Assembly (NCBI GenBank): GCA_949126835.1
Contig: OX421497.1
Location: 8,026,191-8,090,190 of the forward strand
Reading direction: 5' to 3'
Source: Anisus vortex
Taxonomy: Eukaryota > Mollusca > Gastropoda > Planorbidae
Length of the DNA: 64,000 nt
The translations under genes were made by a program, and so were the position numbers. This document shows positions 55,201-64,000 of this stretch, in pieces. The notes beneath the pieces are model-generated. The model was not told where the DNA came from and did not search any database. It saw only the letters and a program-made list of their open reading frames with translations. Every line of letters starts with the position of its first letter. Positions within the stretch are counted from its first letter, which is position 1.

Positions 55201-55952
55201 AAAACTACTTTTTTATTGCTAAATTTTTTTTTTTTTTAATTAGTTTGGTTTTTTAGCTTTGTTCTATGGTGTAACAATAAAATAATAATTGTCGACGGCT
55301 CTCAAAAAAATAAAAATGGACACAAATACATATTTTCCTATAAATGACACAAATTCAATATGGCCGCCATAGTCACGTGACACTAATTTGCATGAAAACT
55401 TTATTTTTAAGTATGGTATTCTGTTTTACATATATGGTAGAGATTTCACAATTCGATATTGAACTGTTACAGATTTGTACATGTTCAAAGATACTAACCA
55501 GTTTTGGTAAACTAGCAGAAAATTGAGCAAAATCGTTTCAAAATTCATGGACAAAGCAAGGTGCGAATTGTAATAAAAACTTCTTTTTTTATTGTTGAAA
55601 TTGTTTTTTTTACTTAGAGTGGTCTACTATCTATGTTTATATGCTGTAATAGTGCACTCATATTTTTCGAAGGTTCTCAAAGAAGAAAAAAAGTGGACCC
55701 AAGTACATATTTTTCTATAAGTGTCACAAATTCAAGATGGCCGCCATGATCACGTGACACTAATTTGCATGAAAACTTTATTTTTAAGTATGGTATTATG
55801 TTTTACATATATGGTAAAAATTGCATGCTTCCACAATAGTTCATTAATTTTTTATTAATTTTTTAACTCCAGACATTAATTATGTGAAATTACCAAAAAA
55901 CGAGTTGGCAGTGCAGCACATTTTGCGTAAAAAACCTTTGGCATGTTAAGTG
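52273..55952 (+). mobile_element. piggyBac transposon, complete ends
   Basis: CACTTAACATGCCAAA at 52273-52288 is repeated exactly in inverse form at 55937-55952. TTAA lies at 52269-52272 and 55953-55956. Two palindromic subterminal motifs (AATTCGACTAAAGTCGAATT and TTCGACTTTAGTCGAA) follow the left end. The right 1 kb holds about three tandem copies of a roughly 370-bp segment, seen best at 55190-55550 against 55550-55810 (CATGAAAACTTTATTTTTAA in both). The transposase gene lies at 52861-54653. Confidence 0.93.
52861..54653 (+). pseudogene. piggyBac transposase (DDE_Tnp_1_7), two frameshifts
   Basis: The frame from 52861 opens with an acidic N-terminus, then DYFKLFFPDTLVEHIMNET, MDELSAFLGIQIAMGL, ALSIDESMVAFKGR with the first catalytic Asp and GHIIYTDNYYTSIYTY with the second. 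A shift in an A-run at about 53972-53981 ends it at 54000. A middle frame reads KRGDPPIFAKSKDL and RLSILSTVGK. A second shift near 54090 returns to VKRIRDRKQPEGY and HYNDHMGGVDHFDQMK with the third Asp. The C-terminal Cys-rich domain (CLVCKSC, YYCPVCNVPLC) ends at TAA 54651-54653. The Asp triad is intact, so the copy died recently or the A-run shift is a sequencing error. Expected length is about 590 residues. Confidence 0.9.
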
Positions 55953-55956
55953 TTAA

Positions 55957-56726
55957 TGGAAAATTTTGCGTTGAATACTATTAATGGGAGAGTGCATTAT
56001 CGTTAAGAAGAATAGATACGTAGTAATCATACAAACAGGGTAGTTAATGTAATGTTTGAAAATATACATATAACTTCTTTAGTCTTATAATATAATAATA
56101 TATATATAATTTTCCACCCCCTTTTACAGATTGATAATTTCAAAGTTATAAATTGTAAGCAATTTATTTTTTATAAAAAAAAAAACAACAACATTAGAAA
56201 CATTAGTTCAAATGAAACGGGTTGATTAAGCTTATCTCCTTTTATTAAAATTTTTTTTTCCACATTTGATTCAATAGTGATGCCAAACAAGTTCTGTTTT
56301 GTAATATAACAAATATTACAGACTAATTATTATTTCTTTATGATATTCGTAACAAAATTTAATTATAAGAGGATTACAATAATTTACGTTAGGCCTAAAC
56401 AGTTGTAAATAAACATTTCCTGCATTATTTGTTTGTCAATTTAAGGAATTTATATTTTAAGCATTAATAATTACAGAAATTACATTAAATAAGTCTCTTC
56501 TATTTCTAAATTAATAATACAAATAAATCTGTTTTAGAATTAAGGATACATAGGCTATGTTTATGTTTAATTAAAGAAAATGAGCATAAAAACTCGTTTA
56601 AATGTAATTAGATCTAGTTTGTATCAATTAATGAGCGGTCAAGTGTAAATGACCTCTTTGTATTTATATGCTTAAAACAGCTTTCATGTGCGATAAGATC
56701 TGTTCACAAGTTCAGTGTAAGTTGAA
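55957..56726. other. Intergenic AT-rich DNA
   Basis: No supported feature. Confidence 0.45.
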
Positions 56727-58980
56727 CCAAAAGCTGAAAGTAAAGGAGCGAATGCCAATCAGTTGAGAATATCAGATGTGACTTTCCTAAGCAACTACCT
56801 TCCAGATTTTTCCGCAAATGGCACATTTTGGATGCCCACTTTTTAAATGTTTAAAATTCAACGTGCTCCATTTTAAATCGCATTTCTCCTACTTAAAAAG
56901 ACATCTACATATAAGAAGGTTGTAGTAATATCACATCAATTAGGCTTGGTATAAAAAAATGAGTCCATCAATTTGAAAGTTTTTCCTTTGCTCAGAAAAC
57001 TCCGCTTTGAGTGCTTCGATGTACTTCTGAAAAAGCCCAACTATTATCTTAATATACTCTTTGATGATGATGATCATGATGACGATGATTTATATAGCGC
57101 GCCTATCCATGCTATGTTAGCATGCTCAGTGCGCTCTGGTTCCACGTTTCAGTTGTGGATGTGCTAAAAACAAAACAAAAAACTATAAGCCTAGTTGAAG
57201 AGGAAGGTCTTTAAACTTCTCTTGAATGACTCTTTTTTTCTGGAATCCCTCAATGTCTGAGGCAATTTATTCCATAAATAAGGCGCTGCAGACTCGAAAG
57301 AGCGTACACCAAATGACCTCTTTTTATGACCGTCCACACTGGGTACTTTGAATAGTGACTGTGATGAAGAGCGCAGCCCCTTAGTGGACACATGCTTGGG
57401 AATAAGTTCTTGAAGATATTGAGGGGCAGTGCCTTCCATACAGCTATAGGCAAGTGACAGAATTTTATGGTCAATGCGCTTGGTCACAGGGAGCCAGTGG
57501 AGATCTTTAAGAACTGGGGTTATGTGGTCCGACTTCTTAATCCCTGATACAATGCGTGCCGCAGTGTTCTGTACTTTCTGGAGTCTTTGGAGCTGGTTCT
57601 GGGGCAGACCCCACAGACAGCTATTACAATAATCCAGCCGTGATTGAATTAGAGAGACTGCTACGGCATTAGCTGTTCTCTTATTAAGTTGAGGACGCAG
57701 CTGACCCAGGGCGCGTAGATGAAAGAAACAAGCCCTTACCACAGTACCAATGTGCGGAACCATTGTAAGGTTATTGTCAATAAAAAACCCAAGGTCTCTA
57801 ACAGTGTTGGACAAGGGGATATCCGAGACACCAACTTTGATTGATTCAATATCGACCTTTCTGAGACTGGTGTTAGAACCACACAGAATTGCCTCTGTCT
57901 TTTCATCATTTAACTTGAGTCTGTTTGCTGCCATCCATGATTTTACTGTAAGACAGCAGTCTTCCACAGCCCGAATAGCATCACCGCAAGCAGAAGGATC
58001 AGGCTTGAAGCTCTTGTACAGTTCTGTGTCGTCGGCAAATGTTTTCCGGGAAATTCCATGATTTTCAACAATTCTGCCCAGCTGACTAGTGTACAAAGAG
58101 AACAGGATAGGCCCTAAAACCGAGCCCTGCGGTACTCCACAGGTAAGAGGCGTGTCCCGTGATGAGGCCTGATTAACAACAACACGCTGCGTCCTGTCCT
58201 CCAGATAGGAATTAAACCAACGAAGTGCAGTTCCAGAGATGCCCGCCTCATTTTGAAGCCTCGACAGAAGAAGCTCATGGTCGATTACATCGAAGGCAGC
58301 ACTGAGATCCAGCAGGACTAAGAGTGTCAGATCACCTCGGTCAGCACTACACAGAACATCACTCAGGACACGGAGTAAGGCTGTCTCACAGCTGTGCCCA
58401 GGTCGATAGGCTGATTGAAACTTATCAAGCAGGTTATGACTGTTAAGATGCTGTACAAGCTGCTGAGACACAACTCTCTCCAGAAGTTTAGATACATAGG
58501 AGAGGTTAGAGACAGGGCGAAAACTCTTGCAATCATTTGGGTCCATGCCATTTTTCTTAAGCAGGGGCTTTATGACCGCAGCCTTAAAGAGGCGTGGGAC
58601 TGTTGCAGATTGAAGGCTACTATTCACAATGCGTACCAATACAGGAAGCAGAACACTCAGACAATCCAACACAATCTTGGTTTAACATAGGGATGTACTT
58701 GTAGTTAAATGTTTTGAAATTGTTTTTAGCGCAAGATATGTCCAGAGTTTCATACAAATCCATTCCAGTGGTCCTTGTAAATGCAAGTTCAACTCACTGA
58801 AATGTGTCAGAAACATCGGCTTCTACAGTCAGTTTTCCTTAATCAGAACCGGAAAATGTTGTAGTTGTTTTTATCAATAAAAACACCTCTTGGGGGTCTC
58901 TCTCGTGCCACTGAAAACCGCCCTGCGTGCCAAGTTTAGCACGAGTACCTATGGTTGCTGAGCCCTGAATTAGAGTACAT
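56727..58980. repeat. Composite dispersed repeat, copy 2, split by a LINE
   Basis: The left arm 56727-57056 and right arm about 58686-58980 align with 1-793. The arms meet where copy 1 has CTTAATATATG...GGGACG. The right arm ends with GTGCCACTGAAAACCG and GGTTGCTGAGCCCTGA, the worn terminus of the hAT-like short family. Confidence 0.7.
57063..58684 (-). mobile_element. CR1/Jockey-like LINE inserted in the composite repeat
   Basis: One open frame of 493 residues (57191-58672) covers the [70 protein letters not shown], the catalytic KTFADDTELY, then RLDYCNSCLWGLPQNQLQRL and AAPYLWNKLPQTLRDSR near the end. The 3' end is GCGCTATATAAATC followed by (ATC)n-type repeats at 57063-57090. The endonuclease is missing through 5' truncation. 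The RT frame is intact, so this copy is far younger than the one at 22040. Confidence 0.93.
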
Positions 58981-58989
58981 TGTGAGATT

Positions 58990-59800
58990 ACCTAAAGACA
59001 TCACAATTCTCTTTATAACTGGAGTCCACGCTACAAGACTATCAAGCTATATTTTAGCTTACGTTTATTTGAGTAAAAAAAATAAAGAAAATTTGCCCAT
59101 TTCGAAAAAATAAATAAATTAATATTAAAATCTAGTACACTTATTGTACTAGAAGACTTTTTAGTGTAAAAGAAATTCCTCCAGCGGCGATGATATGGTG
59201 TATCGTGGATTGATGTTGTAGTTTAAAACAGTTAGTCTGGTCCAGATGTATTGGCTGTCTATTGTGTGACAACATTGAGTTTATAAAAGTCTTGGTGATT
59301 CTCTGCATCATTCGCTACAATATTACAGCAGTTCACATGTTCACAAATAAGTATACATTCAATGATTTTTTTAGACAGCTTTGAATTGATACCTTAATAT
59401 AATACCTTAATATGTATAAAAGTTTATACATATATATTTTGTTCTATATACTTAATATTATAAATAAATTATTGCACCGATTATTGAAAATATGTAATAA
59501 TAAATGTGTAAAATATACATTTCAGATTGTGTTTCTTCAGTAACTGATCAAATGGATGCCAAAAAAAACAAACAGCTTTCTGATATTAGGTAATTAATTT
59601 TAAAAGTCGTGTAAGATGTAAATAATTTTCATCTTTACCTCCCTTATTTGCAGATGGATAACGCCTAGTGTCACAGCGAGCCAGTGAGTATTAACTCCCC
59701 TTTCTACATTTCTAAACATACATTGTAACACGTCGGATCCAACGTCGCGATAGCATTTTCTAAATTCTAAACCCTTTTGTGAGAACAAAAGCATATAAAT
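58990..59800. other. Intergenic AT-rich DNA, no gene seen
   Basis: Nothing recognised. Confidence 0.45.
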
Positions 59801-59985
59801 ACTCTTTCTTCCCGAGTGGCATTCGGGCATGGAATGGGTTGCCTAAACAAACCAGGAAAACCAGTAACTTAACATCAGATAAAACATTAATAAAAATGCA
59901 AGACTAGACTTGGACCACGGATGAGCGTAGGACGCAATAATCTTCTTTATAGAAGGAGCGTCTATAATATATAAGATAAGAAGGT
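59801..59985 (+). mobile_element. LINE 3'-end fragment
   Basis: The best preserved copy of the 3' end also seen at 1614 and 47508: CTTTCTTCCCGAGTGGCATT, GGACCACGGATGAGCGTAGG and ACGCAATAATCTTCTTTATA, ending in TATAAGATAAGAAG. Confidence 0.65.
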
Positions 59986-60198
59986 AATCTACATAAAATG
60001 GACTCTTTTTAGACAACTAGCTACACATACATACCCTTTCATTAACATAGTCTGTAACAATATGTTCTTGAATATGTAAATTGGTTAGTTGATACAATGA
60101 TGATTTTGTTAGTTGATAAATTGGTGATAAATAGAACGATACCTTCATAATAATATTAACTTGACTCTATTTGATGGTATTTGTATTTACCTGTACAG

Positions 60199-61114
60199 GT
60201 GAACACGAGAATCAGTTGTCAGTAGGCGGAGAAGCTGACCTACACACACATCTGGCACATTGCAAGAAGAATCCAGGTCATCGGGAGTTTATACCAATCG
60301 AATCATTCAGAGTGGAACATCTACCCGACGGTCACCATGACAGCGATTTGTACGACTTCATCAGGGTCACAGCTGACCTGACGGTTAGAATAGGTGTCAC
60401 GATGACCAGCCCGCACAGACCCGAGTTTTGGCCAAATACAGATATCCCATACCCTTTGTCTGGCATGGGGGGTATGAAAACATTGAGGTCCGGAACTGGG
60501 AGGGTGAGTAGAGTGAGGAAGCACACAGACGAGTATAAATCTATCTACTGTGTAAAGCTTCGGGAAAACCCAGTAAGGTTTGGTGGGAGATTTTCGTGAA
60601 CACAGCCGCACACGTGGTTTTTGACGACATTGAACTTGCTCACACGACCTTGAGATTGTTTTATGACAGGGAAGATAGTCCAAAGGTCATTCTTAAAGAT
60701 AAGGCAGGCGTCGGTTTTGTTAACGTCAAGGAAGACAGGTGTAGGTTTACCTGTGTGACTTGTGATGAAACTTTGGGAAACAAGTTGAACGAAATGGATA
60801 AACGTTATGACGATGCCAGTGAGAAAGTCATACAAAAATACGGGGAATCCAGAGACATACACAAGCTACTTTTTATAGTGTCGCATCCTCATGGCTGTTC
60901 TAAGCAGGTCAGTGTTGGTCATTGGGAGAGCGTTGTACGGGTATTGGAATTTGAAAATTACACCAAGTTTACTTACACCACTAGCACGTGCCCAGGGAGC
61001 AGTGGAGCGCCTGTCCACTGTGTGGGGTTCAGCAGTGGCTGGTCATACAATCATGTCCATAGCGGCTGTTCACAGTCTGGACTTAACAACAGTGGGGTCG
61101 GTAATGTCTGGTAG
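60199..61114 (+). pseudogene. Trypsin-fold protease-like coding region with one frameshift
   Basis: An acceptor-like CCTGTACAG at 60190-60198 opens a long coding stretch. Frame one reads EADLHTHLAHCKKNPGHREF, DFIRVTADLTVRIGVTMTSP and LRSGTGRVSRV and stops at 60597-60599. A second frame, overlapping from about 60555, continues with KVWWEIFVNTAAHVVFDDIE, CVTCDETLGNKLNEMD, LFIVSHPHGCSKQVSVGHWE and TTSTCPGSSGAPVHCVG, to the stop at 61112-61114. TAAHV and PGSSGAPV look like the His and Ser motifs of trypsin-fold peptidases; the Asp may be in CVTCDETL (inference). One inserted or missing base near 60555-60565 separates the frames. It resembles an uncharacterised protease-like family that I recall, without certainty, from molluscs. 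It could be a gene with an assembly error or a young pseudogene; 5' exons are not found. Confidence 0.65.
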
Positions 61115-61225
61115 TTGCGTTGACTTGAACTCTCATCGACTGAGGTAGAAATTTCTCCCTTTGGATAAACACTCTCAATCATGTTGTGATGAATGACTTA
61201 CACACACACACATTACATCCCTTAA

Positions 61226-61298
61226 CCCTTACAGTCCCGGGCGCGTATATAGCGGAACTGAAGGCAGCATAGATAGAAGTAGGTCGGTACGGGAAGGG
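61226..61298. mobile_element. 73-bp TTAA-flanked MITE
   Basis: TTAA (61222-61225) then CCCTTACAGTCCCGGGCGCG; GGTACGGGAAGGG then TTAA (61299-61302). It is a short relative of the element at 14121-14581. Confidence 0.6.
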
Positions 61299-61302
61299 TT
61301 AA

Positions 61303-61567
61303 ATTATGCTATTGAACTCGAGCTGGAAAAAGTCTTGGAGGCGTAACATCTGCACTGCTGGTCAATGGACGGAAATAAACGATTTGCCACTCACACCGGA
61401 AGCACGCATCCCAAGACTCACACGAGACTGCTCTCGTCTTCAGTGTCTTACAAACAGGTTCTGTTAAACCCAATCCCCAGGACGTGGTACGAGGGCAACT
61501 ATAGCCCGGACGGTGTTAACGTATTTGACCGTATTTGTGGACAAAGTCGTTAAATGGTGGATAGGAG
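61303..61567. other. Non-coding spacer
   Basis: A 62-codon open frame at 61365-61553 has no recognised motif and is not supported as a gene. Confidence 0.35.
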
Positions 61568-62260
61568 TTCTTCACTTGGCCTACGTATAGTTTGGCTATG
61601 TTGTGTTCAGGGCACCTTGAGAGAAATCTATGCTTTAGTCAATGTTCTTCACTTGGCCTACGTATAGTTTGGCTATGTTGTGTTCAGGGCACCTTGAGAG
61701 AAATCTATGCTTTAGTCAATGTTCTTCACTTGGCCTACGTATAGTTTGGCTATGTTGTGTTCAGGGCACCTTGAGAGAAATCTATGCTTTAGTCAATGTT
61801 CTTCACTTGGCCTACGTATAGTTTGGCTATGTTGTGTTCAGGGCACCTTGAGAGAAATCTATGCTTTAGTCAATGTTCTTCACTTGGCCTACGTATAGTT
61901 TGGCTATGTTGTGTTCAGGGCACCTTGAGAGAAATCTATGCTTTAGTCAATGTTCTTCACTTGGCCTACGTATAGTTTGGCTATGTTGTGTTCAGGGCAC
62001 CTTGAGAGAAATCTATGCTTTAGTCAATGTTCTTCACTTGGCCTACGTATAGTTTGGCTATGTTGTGTTCAGGGCACCTTGAGAGAAATCTATGCTTTAG
62101 TCAATGTTCTTCACTTGGCCTACGTATAGTTTGGCTATGTTGTGTTCAGGGCACCTTGAGAGAAATCTATGCTTTAGTCAATGTTCTTCACTTGGCCTAC
62201 GTATAGTTTGGCTATGTTGTGTTCAGGGCACCTTGAGAGAAATCTATGCTTTAGTCAATG
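61568..62260 (+). repeat. Nine tandem copies of a 77-bp unit
   Basis: The unit begins TTCTTCACTTGGCCTACGTA and ends TATGCTTTAGTCAATG. It spans 693 bp, exactly nine units, and by eye the copies are identical. Each unit contains GGCCTACGTA. The short ORF across the last units is an artefact of the array. Confidence 0.95.
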
Positions 62261-62939
62261 GGAGCTCAAGCCTGGTAGTTGCATTGACTACATATGTGGG
62301 CTAACACACGGGGGACGTCACTGAGGAGGTCAGGAAGATGAAATAGCCGCAACAACAGGCCTACCCGTCTCGCCAAGCCCAGTGCCTGGATGACCAGGCC
62401 TGTAGTCTGATATTTGTGCTACCGGGTGAAAGTGCAGGTATGTAGTGCATGTGTGTGTGCGGAAAGCCTAGCATGCGCAGTAGCATGGCTCGGACAGGAT
62501 CTTAGACCCACCCTTAGACCTTTTCTCGATACGTCCTGGACTTAAGAATCGGATGGCTCGTCAAGTTTAAAAGAGACTTTTAAATTCAGTAATTGCATAG
62601 AATTATTTGTATGTCAAGATTTAGACAAAAAATTACTTGGTAAAAAAAATCTTTTGATTCGATTTGATTTCACAAATCTTTAAACCACCGGTTTTATTAT
62701 TGTTTGGATTAAATATAAAAAGAATCATATTTTGTACTGTTAGAGCTTATATTTTAATTTTTTTAATTTTTTTAATGTGAAACATTTAAATTCCTCTATT
62801 TTTTGTATTATAATGAAAATTTTCTGTATTTGAAAAACAAAAACAAAAAAAAAAACTATATTTTTCGCCCACTCAGTATTGCCTTGTTCTAACTACAAAT
62901 TTTCATTTTTTCCCAAACCTGTTTTATATCTTTAATAAC
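62261..62939. other. Non-coding DNA right of the array
   Basis: GGATGGCTCGTCAAGTTTAA near 62552 resembles the inverse of GACGAGCCATCCGGCTC at about 5561, a small shared repeat. Otherwise nothing is recognised. Confidence 0.4.
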
Positions 62940-63358
62940 CATAGACTATAATATACATGGACCGCTTGCTTTAGTTTTTTATGCTATTATCTTCTGTTTT
63001 TTGCAATTCCCGATTCTAAATGAAGTAATGGTAATACAAGTTCCGTTTTATTAAATAGCATTTTTTTCGACTTTAAATGAATACTTGTAGGCCTATTAAT
63101 ATAATTAATCATTGACTATAATAAGATGGACCGCTTTCTCTATTTTTAGAGCTTATGTTCTTTTTCCGTGTAAACACAACACTGATCTATAAATGTTTCC
63201 GCTCTGTATTACTTTCGATTTTAATTTTTCATTGAGAAAACCAAAGCGATTCAATAAAACGGAAGTGCAAAGTATATTACGAATCGGGATATCAGTGTTT
63301 TGAGTCATCATATAGCAGAAATACTAAAGCAAGCGGTCCATGTATATTATAGTCTATG
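62940..63358. mobile_element. MITE with 35-bp perfect terminal repeats and exact 8-bp duplication
   Basis: The 35 bases at 62940-62974 (starting CATAGACTATAATATACATG and ending CTTGCTTTAG) are the exact inverse of 63324-63358. TTAATAAC flanks it at 62932-62939 and 63359-63366. A further, diverged copy of the terminal sequence (GACTATAATAAGATGGACCG) lies inside at about 63113-63132. The interior halves also pair imperfectly (CCCGATTCTAAATG against GAATCGGGAT). No coding capacity. Confidence 0.9.
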
Positions 63359-63631
63359 TTAATAACAACACACACACACATTATATCACTGAGTCATATA
63401 TATATAGCTCAGTGCATTATAGCCTATCGCCACTTATCTATCTATTAATATCTTCTCTGGTTTTTCAATACTTTATCAATTTGTCTTTGTTGTAGCTACA
63501 ATCTTCCAGTCTTCTAAAATCTTCAGATGCATTTTTTTATCAAACTATATAGTAAGATGATATAGAACAAGATAATACTGAGGGGACGTAATTTGTATCT
63601 TGATATATTCTTATTGTTTACAACTATAATG

Positions 63632-63776
63632 CAGTGGTGGGCCCCTACTTAAGGGGGGCCCCCAAAGGAGTGTCCGAGTTGTTGTTTTCTCATGTCATAA
63701 TGTCGAATGTCAAAATGCAGGGCCCCCCCAAAGAGGCCAAGCCCCCCGGGCCCCCAAATCCCTAGCAACGGCACAG
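63632..63776. mobile_element. hAT-like MITE, GGGGCCCC family, with exact 8-bp duplication
   Basis: CTATAATG flanks it at 63624-63631 and 63777-63784. It starts CAGTGGTGGGCCCC and ends CCTAGCAACGGCACAG. The left end is shortened relative to 24346-24504. Confidence 0.8.
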
Positions 63777-64000
63777 CTATAATGTATTATTACGACCACA
63801 CTCCCCTTGTGGTCAGAGCCGTGTAAATGTTGTTGATAATTCTCGTTAGTCCTAGAGTAGACTTTGGTCATTATTATTTATATTTCAGTATTACACGAAC
63901 TCTCCTTATTGTCCTGGGCACAAACTCAGGATTTGCGTTCTAACAGTTCCTTTCCTTGACGTTGTAGTTGTAAATAAATATTTATTATATTAGCGTATTG

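Noticed and set aside
57750..58690. Plus-strand frames of 91-103 codons
   Set aside because: They are shadows of the minus-strand RT ORF at 57191-58672.
61365..61553. 62-codon frame after the protease-like region
   Set aside because: No motif, no splice context and no similarity that I can recognise; possible but unsupported.

Overview
This window is animal nuclear DNA. It has long AT-rich introns with GT-AG boundaries, no operons, and a heavy load of LINEs, tRNA-derived SINEs, miniature inverted-repeat elements and minisatellites. The mix (a conserved RBBP4/Caf1-55 gene, RTE-like and CR1/Jockey-like LINEs, a Merlin transposase, a piggyBac element, many short hAT-like elements and a frequent TAGGCCTA palindrome) suggests a mollusc, probably a gastropod. 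That placement is inference, because nothing in the window fixes the species.

Layout. 1-2100: upstream DNA with an old composite repeat. 2169-14758 (+): a complete 15-exon RBBP4 gene whose introns hold a broken Merlin transposase, several inverted-repeat elements and an RTE fragment. 15391-17440: a 2-kb minisatellite of 22-bp units just past its 3'UTR. 17990-19284 (+): an RTE-like LINE between target-site duplications. 20204-25537 (+): a two-exon candidate gene not recognised as any known family, carrying a protein-phosphatase-1 (PP1) docking-like motif; its intron holds a decayed CR1/Jockey LINE on the other strand. 25538-29100: mostly repeats. 29488-48960 (-): a 19-exon gene for a 1,093-residue nuclear protein with three basic/AT-hook patches and nine C2H2-type fingers; its introns hold SINEs, hAT-like elements, a TA-flanked element and a 29-bp array that repeatedly copies a splice donor. 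49500-52270: SINE A and short elements. 52273-55952 (+): a piggyBac element with exact ends. 56727-58980: a copy of the repeat that opens the window, split by a CR1/Jockey LINE. 60199-61114 (+): a trypsin-fold protease-like coding region broken by one frameshift. 61568-62260: nine copies of a 77-bp unit. 62940-63358: an element with 35-bp perfect inverted repeats.

The two confidently modelled host genes both encode nuclear proteins: a histone chaperone shared by several chromatin complexes, and a DNA-binding protein. They are about 15 kb apart with their 3' ends facing each other, and nothing in the sequence links their regulation. I found no convincing new multi-gene system. The most interesting points are the minisatellite built on a splice donor, the phosphatase-docking candidate, and the nested insertions dated by exact target-site duplications.
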